Below the pieces are notes generated by a model. It did no database searches, was not told the DNA's origin, and saw nothing but the letters and a program-made list of their open reading frames with translations. The position numbers were made by a program, and so were the translations under genes. DNA of 41,251 bases from an uncultured Alphaproteobacteria bacterium. GTDB taxonomy: Bacteria; Pseudomonadota; Alphaproteobacteria; RF32; CAG-239. The stretch spans positions 1 through 41,251 of the forward strand of contig CALXUP010000012.1 of NCBI GenBank assembly GCA_944391715.1, read 5' to 3'. Below, piece by piece: positions 9,183-17,506 of the stretch. Position 1 is the first letter of the stretch, and each line of letters starts with the position of its first letter.

Positions 9183-10052
9183 CGTGCAAGCATCTGCATT
9201 TATCCGAATCGGAGAGCCGAGTGGCAAAACGCATCGGCTTTTTTGATGTCCGTAAGGAAAACGGCGGATTACCGGGATGTTCATTTGCCGGGTGAAACAG
9301 CTGATTATTTCATCAGTGCTGCCGTCTTCCGGTTTGCGGATTTCACAATTATCAAAATCACCGAAGACGATGCCTCTGACTTTGGAAAAGTCCGGGCATT
9401 GGCGCAGCTGTTCAAGCATTAAATCCAGTTTGTAGGTTTTTTCTTCAACGTCTTCAATCAGCAGAATTGCATTTTTTAATGACGGAAAATACGGCGTGCC
9501 GCAAAGGCTTCGAAACAGACTGAGGCAGCCGCCGAGCAATATACCTTCTGCCTGTCCGCCTATCACGGTTTGTCCGCCGGATGCTTTCAGCTTTTTTCCG
9601 GCAAGCAGCGTTTTTAACGAGGATTCAATTTGCGGGTCTGGTTTTGCTCCGTCCGAGAAGTCATAACCCAGCAGAAATCCGGATATCTGCGGCGTGCCGG
9701 TTTGGGCGATGATTGCGTTTTGAATGGCGGTGGTGTCGCTGAAACCGACCAGCGGTTTGGGATTTTCTTTGATAATTTTATAGTCCAGAAAAGGGGCAAT
9801 CATCTGAGAGCCGTCGCCGCCTGCCGTACTGAAAATGGCTTTGATTTCCGGATTGCGGTAGAAAGTCATCAAATCTTCGGCGCGTTCCTGCGGCGTGCCG
9901 GCCATATAACGAAAACGCTCAAAAACATGCCGACCGAGAACAGGTTCATAGCCGAGGCTGCTCAGATAAGTCAGACCGCGGGAGATGTCTTCCGGCGTAA
10001 CCGGTTTTGACGGGGAAACAATGCCTATTTTACTGCCGGCCGGTATTTTCAT
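9168..10052 (-). CDS. ldcA: LD-carboxypeptidase (muramoyltetrapeptide carboxypeptidase, S66)
   Basis: A 294-residue cytoplasmic serine peptidase of family S66. It removes the terminal D-alanine from recycled muropeptide tetrapeptides to give tripeptides. The N-terminal KIGIVSPS segment is typical. The Ser-Glu-His triad is visible: S105 in VGFSDT, E200 in LLIEDVEE and H269 in YGHQKSRCVLPLG. TAGGDGSQM (76-84) is the conserved loop. The start lies 1 bp past the stop of the Mpl-like ligase gene, so the two are translationally linked. This makes functional sense, since the tripeptide product is the substrate Mpl attaches to UDP-MurNAc. Length is near the family norm of about 300. Confidence 0.9.
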   Translation of the reverse strand: MKIPAGSKIGIVSPSKPVTPEDISRGLTYLSSLGYEPVLGRHVFERFRYMAGTPQERAEDLMTFYRNPEIKAIFSTAGGDGSQMIAPFLDYKIIKENPKPLVGFSDTTAIQNAIIAQTGTPQISGFLLGYDFSDGAKPDPQIESSLKTLLAGKKLKASGGQTVIGGQAEGILLGGCLSLFRSLCGTPYFPSLKNAILLIEDVEEKTYKLDLMLEQLRQCPDFSKVRGIVFGDFDNCEIRKPEDGSTDEIISCFTRQMNIPVIRRFPYGHQKSRCVLPLGSPIRINADACTLEQL

Positions 10053-10053
10053 T

Positions 10054-11424
10054 TTATAAATCCTTCAATAAGTTCCGGCAAAAGTCCGGAAGCGAGTTGT
10101 CATGCGCGCCCATAACGATAATCCGGTCGCCGGGGCGGGCATTGTGCAAAATGTAGTTGCGGACGTTGTCTTTGGTTTCCAGGTAAAGGGCATTGACGCC
10201 GTTATCTTTAGCATATTGCACCAGATCGGCGCCGGAAATGTCCGTATCCCTTTCCGGAATGCGTTCGTAAATATCCGGCATGAGCAAAAAATCATCCTGG
10301 TCAAGCGTCCGGCCGAAGACTTCGCCGTCTTCTTTGCCGGTATTGCGGGCGGAGAAGGGGGTGTGGGCCTGATAAACGGCGATAACCCGTCCCGGATATT
10401 CTTTAAGCGTGCCGAGGGAGGCTTCAATCTTTTGCGGGTTGTGGGCAAAATCGTCATAAACGGCAATGCCGCCGTGTTTGCTGGTGCCGATATATTCCAG
10501 GCGCCGTTCCGTGCCGGTAAAGCCCTCCAAAACTTTTGCCGCCTCAAATTTGTCAATTCCCAGCATCATACAGGCAGAGATTGCCGCCAGGGCATTGGAC
10601 ACGTTAAAACGCCCGAGCAACCGCAGCTTGAATTCTTTTCCTTCTATGGCATAGCTGACGCCGTTTTCGGTCAAGCCGATGTTATCAGCAAACAGATTGG
10701 CGCGAGCATCGGCGATTGAATAAGAAAAAGTGTTCGGATGGCGGCTGATGCTGCGGGCATGCGGACAATCATAATTGACAATAACGCCATGGGAGGCATG
10801 GTCGGCAAATTCCGAAAAATATTCCTTTAGTTCGGCCAGCGGCTTATGGTCGTGTCCGATGTTGTTAATGACGGCAATGTAAGGGTGATATTTACGGATT
10901 GAGCCGTCGCTTTCGTCGGCTTCAATGACGCAAATGTCGCCACGGTTGTAAATGTAGTTGGCAAGCCCTTTGTCAGAAGCATAGTTTTTGAAAAAACCGC
11001 CGTTGATGACACAGGGCTTTTTGCCGAGTTCATTAAGAATGTAGCCAATCATGGCGGTGGTTGTGGTTTTGCCGCAGGTTCCGCCGACAGCAATGCCGTA
11101 TTTGCGGCTATGGAAAATTTCGGCCAGCAGGTCGGAGCGGCTTTGAATTTTTATTCCTTTGGCCAGAGCAGCTTTTACGTCAGGGTTTTGGTCGTTGATA
11201 ACGCTGGTAATGTAGAGCGTGTCCAAGTCGTCCGTAATGCCCGAACCATCCTGCGGAAAGAATTTGATGCCGACGGCTTCCAGTTTTTCGCGGCGGTGAT
11301 CCCCGTCCAGTCCCATATCGATATTCAGGTCGGACCCGCGCACGTCGCACCCTTCCAGTTTGAGGATTTGGGCGAGGGCACTCATTCCGTTGCCGGTAAT
11401 GCCGCAAAAACTTACTTTTTTCAT
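10054..11424 (-). CDS. mpl: Mur ligase, probably Mpl (UDP-MurNAc:murein-tripeptide ligase)
   Basis: A 456-residue Mur ligase. A Rossmann-like UDP-binding start (FCGITGNGMSALAQ, 6-19), the ATP P-loop GGTCGKTTTT (114-123), the central EADESDGS segment, and the C-terminal domain with YDDFAHNP are all present. The family joins UDP-MurNAc to L-Ala or, in Mpl, to recycled tripeptide. I prefer Mpl over MurC because the N-terminal motif is GITGNGM instead of the GIGGxGM of MurC, because YQAHTPFSAR replaces the MurC FQPHLYSR-type motif, and because it is coupled to LD-carboxypeptidase with no mur/fts division cluster nearby. It lies 18 bp after the exported-protein gene. MurC remains the alternative. 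Confidence 0.78.
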   Translation of the reverse strand: MKKVSFCGITGNGMSALAQILKLEGCDVRGSDLNIDMGLDGDHRREKLEAVGIKFFPQDGSGITDDLDTLYITSVINDQNPDVKAALAKGIKIQSRSDLLAEIFHSRKYGIAVGGTCGKTTTTAMIGYILNELGKKPCVINGGFFKNYASDKGLANYIYNRGDICVIEADESDGSIRKYHPYIAVINNIGHDHKPLAELKEYFSEFADHASHGVIVNYDCPHARSISRHPNTFSYSIADARANLFADNIGLTENGVSYAIEGKEFKLRLLGRFNVSNALAAISACMMLGIDKFEAAKVLEGFTGTERRLEYIGTSKHGGIAVYDDFAHNPQKIEASLGTLKEYPGRVIAVYQAHTPFSARNTGKEDGEVFGRTLDQDDFLLMPDIYERIPERDTDISGADLVQYAKDNGVNALYLETKDNVRNYILHNARPGDRIIVMGAHDNSLPDFCRNLLKDL

Positions 11425-11442
11425 CTTATTCAGTCCTTATTT

Positions 11443-12303
11443 TTATAATGCGTCCAAAGTCTGGGCTTCGCGCTGACGGAGAATCCTCAGGCTTTTATAA
11501 TCAATCGTAATGTAGCTTTTTCCTTCGCCGTCTACGCTGACTGTCAAAGCCGCGCCGGTGTTTTCATCTTGGAAAGTAGCATAAATAACGGCTTGTCCGC
11601 TTTGAAGCTGTTTGAGCAGGTCGGGTGCGTTTTGCTGATTGGGAATGTCTTTGCTCGGAACAAAGGATGGTTCTGTGCTGAATTCGTCAGTCTGGTCGAC
11701 GTTTGTTGCGGCCGGGATATAAGTTTCATGCGCGTTGCCGTATTTTTTTTCAAGCAATGCATAGTATCGGCGATATTCCAGCATTACCCGGCTGGCAGAG
11801 GAATCGTCACTCAGCAGGTCTCCGTAGGCAATAATCCGCCAAAGTTCGTTTTCTTGTCCGAAGATGACGTTTACACTTTGAAAACCGGAAATGGGTTTGG
11901 GCAAATTGGTTGCGGTAAAGGTATTTATATAGTCTTTGACCTCAATCGGAGTCAGCGAGATGCCGAGGTCGTTAATATCGGCTATGGTAGCGCCCCAGAG
12001 CAGGCCGAACGGTGCCGGAGAAAGGTTTTCCGGCGCGGCTTTTTTGATTTCCAACGGAGTGCGCTTGCGCAGTTGGGCAGGTTCAATCTCTTCCGGAATT
12101 TCTAATTTTGCCGGTTTCGGTTTTTGTTCCAGCAGTTTGCGGGCCTGAGCCGAAGCGTCGTCCATTTTATCCTGCATTTTGAGTTCTTCCGAAATCATGA
12201 GGTCTTCGTAAATGTTCTGGCTGTCGGCGTTCTCCTGTGCTCCGGCGCCGAAAGCGGCAATGCAGAGCAGGGCTGTCAAAGTATAAAAGATATTTTTTTT
12301 CAT
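11443..12303 (-). CDS. Exported protein of unknown function
   Basis: About 286 residues with a clear signal peptide (KKNIFYTLTALLCIAAFGAG, cleavage near AGA-QE at residue 22). It is predicted periplasmic with no further membrane segment. After a charged helical linker with PxP-type stretches (about residues 40-85), a globular part begins at about PAPFGLLWGATIADINDLG. The FGLxWGxt...l...G opening is seen in many uncharacterised exported proteobacterial proteins. The start is set at ATG 12303 because AAGGA is well placed; the longer frame to 12324 lacks one. It is the first gene of a probable operon with mpl and ldcA, which hints at a cell-wall role. Confidence 0.75.
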   Translation of the reverse strand: MKKNIFYTLTALLCIAAFGAGAQENADSQNIYEDLMISEELKMQDKMDDASAQARKLLEQKPKPAKLEIPEEIEPAQLRKRTPLEIKKAAPENLSPAPFGLLWGATIADINDLGISLTPIEVKDYINTFTATNLPKPISGFQSVNVIFGQENELWRIIAYGDLLSDDSSASRVMLEYRRYYALLEKKYGNAHETYIPAATNVDQTDEFSTEPSFVPSKDIPNQQNAPDLLKQLQSGQAVIYATFQDENTGAALTVSVDGEGKSYITIDYKSLRILRQREAQTLDAL

Positions 12304-12333
12304 ATTTTTATCCTTAATCGGCAATAAAAAAAT

Positions 12334-12346
12334 TGAACACTGTTCA
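12334..12346. promoter_or_regulatory. TetR-type operator candidate
   Basis: TGAACACTGTTCA is a perfect 13-bp palindrome (TGAACA-C-TGTTCA). It sits between the divergent exported-protein gene (start 12303) and the TetR gene (start 12401). Its length and form match operators of many TetR-family repressors, so autoregulation and control of the minus-strand operon are plausible. Confidence 0.55.
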
Positions 12347-12370
12347 GATTTGTTTTAATATAGCCTTAAA

Positions 12371-12399
12371 TTGCAAATATTTTGTTAAGATGATATAAT
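12371..12399 (+). promoter_or_regulatory. Near-consensus promoter abutting the TetR start codon
   Basis: TTGCAA (12371-12376), a 17-bp spacer and TATAAT (12394-12399) match sigma-70 very well. Transcription would be expected to begin at about 12405-12407, past the ATG at 12401. Either the start of the TetR gene is later, or this match is not the promoter used. Confidence 0.4.
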
Positions 12400-12400
12400 A

Positions 12401-13006
12401 ATGACAGAGGCAAAAGACAATAAAAAAGCTGAAATCAGAGCTTTGTTAATCAGAACAGGACGGGAGCTCGCGGAGCAGAAAGGGGCAGAGTTTTTGACGG
12501 CGCGCAAACTGTCCGAGGCATCGGGCTGTTCGGTCGGGACGATTTATAACCAGTTTGCCAATATGGATAATTTTATTATTGAGCAGAATATTCTGACTTT
12601 GGACGAACTGTTTGAGGCTTTGCGAAAAATTGTGCCGTCGCAGGACAGTTATAAAAATCTCAATATGTATACCGACGTTTATGCCGGCTGGGTTCTCGGA
12701 AACGAGAATTTGTGGTTTTTGTTGTTTAATTTTCATCTGCATCATAAAGGAAAACGTTTGCCGACGGCTTATTTGCGCCGGTTTGTCAGGTTGGAAGAAA
12801 TCTGGCGGAAGGATTTTGAGCGGGAAGTTAATAATTTTGGCATCAAAGAAAGGAAGCTTTTTCGCCGGGTGCTGATGCTTGCTTTGTTCAGCCTGAGTTC
12901 TTTTTTGGCAACCCAGCAGGGCGGAAAACTCAGCCGTAAAAATATCTGCCGCCTGCTGTTAAACTCTTATCTGGCCGGCCTTAAGGTCCTGAAAAGGCAG
13001 GGCTAA
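12401..13006 (+). CDS. TetR/AcrR family transcriptional regulator
   Basis: A 201-residue one-component regulator. The N-terminal TetR helix-turn-helix is clear: ELAEQKGAEFLTARKLSEAS (about 24-43), then GCSVGTIYNQFANMDNFI (recognition helix, about 44-61). The rest is the helical ligand-binding domain, which has LMLALFSLSSFLATQQGGK near the end. ATG 12401 has no Shine-Dalgarno and lies 2 bp after a TATAAT box. A later TTG (12443) is possible but would clip helix 1. The stop overlaps the next start by 1 bp (TAATG), so the HExxH membrane protein is translationally coupled. The ligand is unknown. Confidence 0.85.
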   Translation: MTEAKDNKKAEIRALLIRTGRELAEQKGAEFLTARKLSEASGCSVGTIYNQFANMDNFIIEQNILTLDELFEALRKIVPSQDSYKNLNMYTDVYAGWVLGNENLWFLLFNFHLHHKGKRLPTAYLRRFVRLEEIWRKDFEREVNNFGIKERKLFRRVLMLALFSLSSFLATQQGGKLSRKNICRLLLNSYLAGLKVLKRQG

Positions 13007-13557
13007 TGCTGTATGAAATCTGGCGAAAAATTTCTGTGTTTTTAAGCAGTCCGGAGCTGTTTTGGACGGTTGCAGACAATCGTTTTTTTCTGATTCTGCT
13101 GGTTATTTTTCTGATGCGGGCCAAATATGCGACTTATCGCAGTCTGTGGTTATCGGCGCTGGTAAATATTCCCGGGACTATTTTGCACGAGTTTATGCAT
13201 TACTGGGTCGGTTTGATTTTGAACGCCCGGCCGGTAAATTTTACGCTTTGGCCCAAGCGGGATTTGAACGGGTATTATGTGATGGGCAGCGTCGGTTTTC
13301 AGAACGTGACTTATTATAACGCCGTTCCGGCCGCCATGGCGCCGCTTTTGTTGCTGCCGCTCGGGTTTTATATTAACCGTTATATTTTGCCGCAGCTGCC
13401 GATGAATCTGACAAATTATATTCTTTATGTTCTTTTGCAGACGATTATTATTGAAAACGCCATTCCGTCGCGGGCGGATTTCAGAGTGGCAGGAATGTTT
13501 GTGTCCGGCGTGTTGTTTTACGGTTTTTTGATTTTTGCTCTGCTGTTGTATTGGTAA
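13006..13557 (+). CDS. Small membrane protein with HExxH motif
   Basis: 183 residues with about five hydrophobic segments (roughly 26-38, 47-60, 108-125, 133-150 and 165-182). ILHEFMHYWVG contains H61-E62-x-x-H65, the zinc-protease signature, within the membrane region as in site-2 proteases. IIENAIPSRADF (about 150-161) contains a conserved-looking Asn-x-x-P-x-x-x-D that could act as the second metal-binding element. It is coupled by a 1-bp overlap to the TetR gene, suggesting that the regulator controls it. With the protein at 8499-9182 this is the second compact HExxH membrane protein in 5 kb, though the two share little sequence outside the motif. Enzymatic function is inferred only. Confidence 0.65.
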   Translation: MLYEIWRKISVFLSSPELFWTVADNRFFLILLVIFLMRAKYATYRSLWLSALVNIPGTILHEFMHYWVGLILNARPVNFTLWPKRDLNGYYVMGSVGFQNVTYYNAVPAAMAPLLLLPLGFYINRYILPQLPMNLTNYILYVLLQTIIIENAIPSRADFRVAGMFVSGVLFYGFLIFALLLYW

Positions 13558-13570
13558 TTTGATTTATGCG

Positions 13571-14932
13571 CTATTTTTCCAGGGCGGAGACAATTTCTTC
13601 CGTGACCTTTTTGGCATCGCCGTACAGCATAATCGTATTGTCGGCAAAAAACAACGGGTTTTCAACGCCGGAGTAACCGGTTCCCAGAGAACGTTTTACA
13701 AAAAATACGGTGCGGGCTTTTTCGACCTCAAGAACCGGCATACCGAAGATCGGCGAATGCGGGTCGGTTTTGGCCAAGGGATTGGTGATGTCATTGGCGC
13801 CGATAACATAAGCGACGTCAGCGGAAGCAAATTCCCGGTTGATTTCTTCCAACTCGTAAACATCTTCATAAGGTACGTTTGCTTCAGCCAGCAAAACGTT
13901 CATATGTCCGGGCATTCGTCCGGCAACGGGATGAATGGCGTATTTTACCTCCACGCCTTTTTGGTGCAGGGCATCGGCCATTTCTTTTAAAACATGCTGA
14001 GCCTGAGCGACGGCCATGCCGTATCCGGGAACGATAATGACTTTATTGGCATTTTCCATAATAAAAGCGGCGTCTTGCGGATTTCCGCTTTTGGCGGTTT
14101 TACGGTCATCGGGTTTTTGTTCCCCGTCTTTGTTTTGTTCCAGGCCGAACCCGCCGAGCATTACGCTGACCAGCGAGCGGTTCATGGCTTTTGTCATGAT
14201 ATAAGATAAAATTGCTCCGCTGGCGCCGACAATGGCACCGACGATTATCAGCAGGACGTTGTTTAACGAAAATCCGATACCGACGGCTGCCCAGCCGGAA
14301 TAGGCGTTTAAGACGGAAATAACGACCGGCATATCTGCTCCGCCGATTGGGAGAATCAACAATATTCCGAGGATGATTGACAGGCTGACGAGTATTTCAA
14401 ACAAAGCAATATTGCCGTTTGCTATATAGGCCGCGGCGGTGCCGATGATGCCTAAGGCAAAGATCAGGTTTATTCCCTGTTGGCCGGAAAAAACAACGGC
14501 TCCGGACGGCATTAATCCCTGCAGTTTGGCAAAGGCTATCAGAGAGCCGGAGAAGGCGACGGCGCCGATGAGCATGCCGATTGATGCCTCGGCATAGGCT
14601 TCGGAGCCGGCGGAAATTTCTGATGCGGAAATGAAGATGGCAGCCAGTCCGCCTAATCCGTTGAAGGCGGCAATCATTTGCGGCAAGGCCGTCATTTTGA
14701 CTTTCGTGGCAGAAAATATTCCGATCAGGGCTCCGGCGGCAACGGCGGCAAGAATCCAACGAATGTCCGTTATTGCCGGCAAAGATAAAGTAGCAATAAC
14801 CGCAACGGACATTCCGACCATCCCCAAAATGTTTCCGCTGCGGGCAGTGCGCGGGGAGGCCAGACCGCGAATGGCCAAAATGCATAGAGCGCTGGCAATG
14901 AGGTAAGAGCAGGACAGAACGGTATTGGTCAT
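13571..14932 (-). CDS. pntB: NAD(P) transhydrogenase subunit beta
   Basis: A 453-residue PntB. The N-terminal two thirds hold many transmembrane helices forming the proton channel. The C-terminal domain III binds NADP(H), with VPGYGMAVAQAQH (about 301-313), VAGRMPGHMNVLLAEA and GANDITNPLA all highly characteristic. Together with PntAA and PntAB it couples proton entry to hydride transfer from NADH to NADP+ and so supplies NADPH. The start overlaps the end of pntAB by 1 bp. Length is near the family norm of about 460. Confidence 0.96.
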   Translation of the reverse strand: MTNTVLSCSYLIASALCILAIRGLASPRTARSGNILGMVGMSVAVIATLSLPAITDIRWILAAVAAGALIGIFSATKVKMTALPQMIAAFNGLGGLAAIFISASEISAGSEAYAEASIGMLIGAVAFSGSLIAFAKLQGLMPSGAVVFSGQQGINLIFALGIIGTAAAYIANGNIALFEILVSLSIILGILLILPIGGADMPVVISVLNAYSGWAAVGIGFSLNNVLLIIVGAIVGASGAILSYIMTKAMNRSLVSVMLGGFGLEQNKDGEQKPDDRKTAKSGNPQDAAFIMENANKVIIVPGYGMAVAQAQHVLKEMADALHQKGVEVKYAIHPVAGRMPGHMNVLLAEANVPYEDVYELEEINREFASADVAYVIGANDITNPLAKTDPHSPIFGMPVLEVEKARTVFFVKRSLGTGYSGVENPLFFADNTIMLYGDAKKVTEEIVSALEK

Positions 14933-15231
14933 TATTTTTTCTCCCCGGGTGTTTTTTTCTTTTTGAACATCAACAGCATACGGTGTGAGACGGCAAAGCC
15001 GCCGAAAATATTGACGCTGGCCAGGAATACCGCAATCAGGCCGAAAATTTTGGAGATGTTCATTTCAGTTCCGCCGGCGGTTATCAAGGCGCCGATGATT
15101 ATGATGCCGGAAACGGCGTTTGAAACGCTCATCAGCGGGGAGTGTAGCGCAGGCGTAACGCCCCAGACAACAAAATAGCCGACAAAGCAGGCCAGCATTA
15201 AGATCGTAAGCAGTGTCCAGATATCGCTCAT
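14932..15231 (-). CDS. pntAB: NAD(P) transhydrogenase subunit alpha, membrane part
   Basis: 99 residues with three membrane helices (about 8-26, 34-52 and 58-80), matching the separate membrane segment found as its own gene (PntAB) in alphaproteobacteria such as Rhodospirillum. The VTPALHSPLMSVSNAVSG segment is diagnostic. Its start overlaps the end of pntAA by 4 bp and its end overlaps pntB by 1 bp. The basic tail (KKKKTPGEKK) faces the cytoplasm. Confidence 0.94.
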   Translation of the reverse strand: MSDIWTLLTILMLACFVGYFVVWGVTPALHSPLMSVSNAVSGIIIIGALITAGGTEMNISKIFGLIAVFLASVNIFGGFAVSHRMLLMFKKKKTPGEKK

Positions 15232-16334
15232 CTTGTTTCTCCGTCTTTGCAGATGCAGGTTTTGTTTATCAGTTCATCCTTAAAATCGAAGATGATTTTG
15301 TGTTGTTCCGAATTATACATCGGGCTTAAAAAATTGTAGATATTGCGGGAAAACATCCGGCTGGCGGTGTTGGGAATTTCTGCGGCCAGATTAGATGCGC
15401 CGAGGACTTTTATGCCGGAAATTTCTGTTTCCCGGCCGTCAACGGAAGCTTCAATATTTCCTCCGGCTGCGGCGGCCATATCAACGGCAATGCTTCCTTT
15501 CGGCATTAGCTTTAACATTTCTTTATCAACCAGCCGGGGCGCAGGTTTGCCCGGAATGAGCGCCGTGGTAATCAGAATATCGGTTTTGGAAAGTTGTTCG
15601 GCAATGGCGGCTTTTTGTTTTTTTTGATATTCTGCCGAAGTTTCTTGGGCATAGCCGCCGGCGTTTTCAAAAGTTTCATCGCCGGGAATCGCCAGAAAAC
15701 GGCCGCCGAGGGATTCAACCTGTTCTTTGACCTGCGGTCGGACGTCAAAAGCGTAGACCTGAGCGCCGAGGCGTTTGGCGGTGGCAACGGCCTGCAATCC
15801 GGCCACGCCTGCTCCGAGAATCAGAACCCTGGCCGGCGAAACTGTACCGGCAGCGGTCATCAGCATCGGAACGGCTTTGTCCAGGTGGTTGACGGCTTCG
15901 AGAACAGCTTTGTATCCGGCCAGATTGCTTTGCGAGGATAAAACGTCCATGGATTGGGCGCGGGAGATGCGGGGAATCATATCCAGAGCAAAACAAGTTG
16001 TGCCGAGAGCCGCGAGTTCTTTGATACGTTTGGGAATGTCCAATGCCTGAAAATTGGCGATAATCGTTGTGCCTTTTTTGAGAAACTTGTCTTCTTCCGG
16101 TATCGGCGCCCGGATTTTGCAGATAATGTTCGCATCGGCATAGACACGAGCAGTGCCGGAAACGATTTCGGCACCGGCACGGCGGTATTCTTCATCGGAA
16201 AAACCGGCAGCGGAACCGGCGTTTTTTTCCACCTTTATCCGAAAACCCCAGGCGATGATTTTGGCAACGCTTTCCGGGGTCAGGGCAACGCGTTTTTCAT
16301 GCGGGGTTGTTTCTTTGGGCAGAGCGATTATCAT
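15228..16334 (-). CDS. pntAA: NAD(P) transhydrogenase subunit alpha, NAD-binding part
   Basis: A 368-residue soluble domain I, homologous to alanine dehydrogenase. MIIALPKETTPHEKRVALTP is the standard start, the Rossmann motif GAGVAGLQAVATAKRLGA is at about 172-189, and the RPQVKEQVESLGG loop follows. It binds NAD(H) and passes hydride to domain III of PntB. It is the first gene of a tightly overlapping three-gene operon. The split of alpha into PntAA and PntAB is the alphaproteobacterial arrangement, in contrast to the fused E. coli PntA. AAGGAAAAAAG precedes the start. Confidence 0.95.
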   Translation of the reverse strand: MIIALPKETTPHEKRVALTPESVAKIIAWGFRIKVEKNAGSAAGFSDEEYRRAGAEIVSGTARVYADANIICKIRAPIPEEDKFLKKGTTIIANFQALDIPKRIKELAALGTTCFALDMIPRISRAQSMDVLSSQSNLAGYKAVLEAVNHLDKAVPMLMTAAGTVSPARVLILGAGVAGLQAVATAKRLGAQVYAFDVRPQVKEQVESLGGRFLAIPGDETFENAGGYAQETSAEYQKKQKAAIAEQLSKTDILITTALIPGKPAPRLVDKEMLKLMPKGSIAVDMAAAAGGNIEASVDGRETEISGIKVLGASNLAAEIPNTASRMFSRNIYNFLSPMYNSEQHKIIFDFKDELINKTCICKDGETR

Positions 16335-16418
16335 CTTTTTTCCTTGTCAGAAATTTTGGGTGTTGCTTGTTTTGTACCGATATAGTAATTAGATTAGAGA
16401 AAAACAGAGGGGTACTGG

Positions 16419-16955
16419 ATGAAATTGTTATGGCAGTTGTTTTTTTCTTTTTTTAAGGTCGGGCTGTTTACGTTTGGCGGCGGCTATGCCATGATTCCGC
16501 TTTTGCAGGCGGAGCTGGTCGAAAAACGGAAATGGATCAGCGAATCCGATTTGATGGATTATTTTTCCATCGGGCAATGTACACCCGGGATTATTGCCGT
16601 GAATGTGGCAACCTTCTGCGGTTATAAAATGAAAGCAAAGACCGGTGCCGTTATAGCAACTTTCGGCATTATCGTCCCGTCGATGATCCTTATTATTTTG
16701 ATTGCTTCGGTTTTGCATAACTTTTTGGACAATCCGTATGTTATTCATGCTTTTGCCGGTGTGCGGATTGTGGTTGTGGCGCTGATTGCCGAAACGCTGA
16801 TTTCTTTTTGGAAAAAGGGAATCCGCGATAAGACCGGTATAGCGGTTTTTCTGGTCAGTACCGGTTTGTTAATCGGGCTGGGCGTATCGCCGGCGGTAAT
16901 TGTTTTGCTGGCGGTTGCTTTCGGGCTGATTTTGCAAAAATGGGGGCGTCGATGA
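16419..16955 (+). CDS. Chromate transporter family protein, first half of pair
   Basis: A 178-residue membrane protein of the short-chain CHR (ChrA) family. The N-terminal motif FFKVGLFTFGGGYAMIPLL (about 11-29), then KRKWISESDLMDYFSIGQCTPG and NVATFCGYK, are the conserved CHR sequences. About five or six helices follow. It has a good Shine-Dalgarno (AGAGGGG) and overlaps the second CHR gene by 4 bp (ATGA). Such pairs are thought to act as heterodimers of opposite topology. Chromate export is known for some members, but the physiological substrate here is uncertain. Confidence 0.9.
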   Translation: MKLLWQLFFSFFKVGLFTFGGGYAMIPLLQAELVEKRKWISESDLMDYFSIGQCTPGIIAVNVATFCGYKMKAKTGAVIATFGIIVPSMILIILIASVLHNFLDNPYVIHAFAGVRIVVVALIAETLISFWKKGIRDKTGIAVFLVSTGLLIGLGVSPAVIVLLAVAFGLILQKWGRR

Positions 16956-17470
16956 TTTATTTTTTGTTATTCTGGGAGTTTTTCAAAGTCGGGTTGCTGG
17001 CTATCGGTGGTGGTTTGGTTACGGTGCCGTTTTTGTTTGAGCTGAGTGATAAATACGCCTGGTTTTCTCATCAGGAACTGGCGGATATGATTGCGATTTC
17101 CGAATCCACACCCGGGCCGCTCGGCGTGAATATGGCAACTTATGCTGGTTTTAATACGGCCGGGATTTTGGGCGGCGTGATTGCCACAATCAGCCTGACG
17201 ACGCCTTCGGTTATTGTTATTGTCTGGATTACCAGAGTTTTGTCCCGTTTTAAGGAGAATCCTTATCTGCAATCCGGTTTTTATGCCATACGCCCGGCGG
17301 TTGTTGCGCTGATTCTCGGTGCGTCGCTGCAGCTTTTCCGGCTGGCGGTCGTTGATGTTTTATCCGCGGTTCTCTGTGCGGTATTTTTTGTGGCCATCCA
17401 TTTTATCAAAATTCATCCGATTGTTTACATTCTGCTCGGAATGGCGGTGGGAATCGTTTTGAAACTGTAA
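16952..17470 (+). CDS. Chromate transporter family protein, second half of pair
   Basis: A 172-residue paralogue of the preceding protein, with FFKVGLLAIGGGLVTVPFL near the start, then YAWFSHQELADMIAISESTPGPLGVNMATYAG, and several helices. The start is taken as ATG 16952, which overlaps the upstream stop as ATGA and has GGGGG just upstream. An ATG at 16940 is also in frame. Co-translation of two single-domain CHR genes matches the paired short-chain arrangement, for example in Bacillus. Confidence 0.9.
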   Translation: MIYFLLFWEFFKVGLLAIGGGLVTVPFLFELSDKYAWFSHQELADMIAISESTPGPLGVNMATYAGFNTAGILGGVIATISLTTPSVIVIVWITRVLSRFKENPYLQSGFYAIRPAVVALILGASLQLFRLAVVDVLSAVLCAVFFVAIHFIKIHPIVYILLGMAVGIVLKL

Positions 17471-17495
17471 AAAAAAAGCCCGTTTGAAACGGGCT
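17469..17495 (-). terminator. Terminator of gapR
   Basis: AGCCCGTTT (17477-17485), one central base and AAACGGGCT (17487-17495) form a near-perfect dyad. On the minus strand it is followed by nine T (17477-17469), a strong intrinsic terminator for the gene ending at 17507. It also touches the end of the convergent CHR gene. Confidence 0.85.
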
Positions 17496-17506
17496 CGAAA
17501 CGGGGA

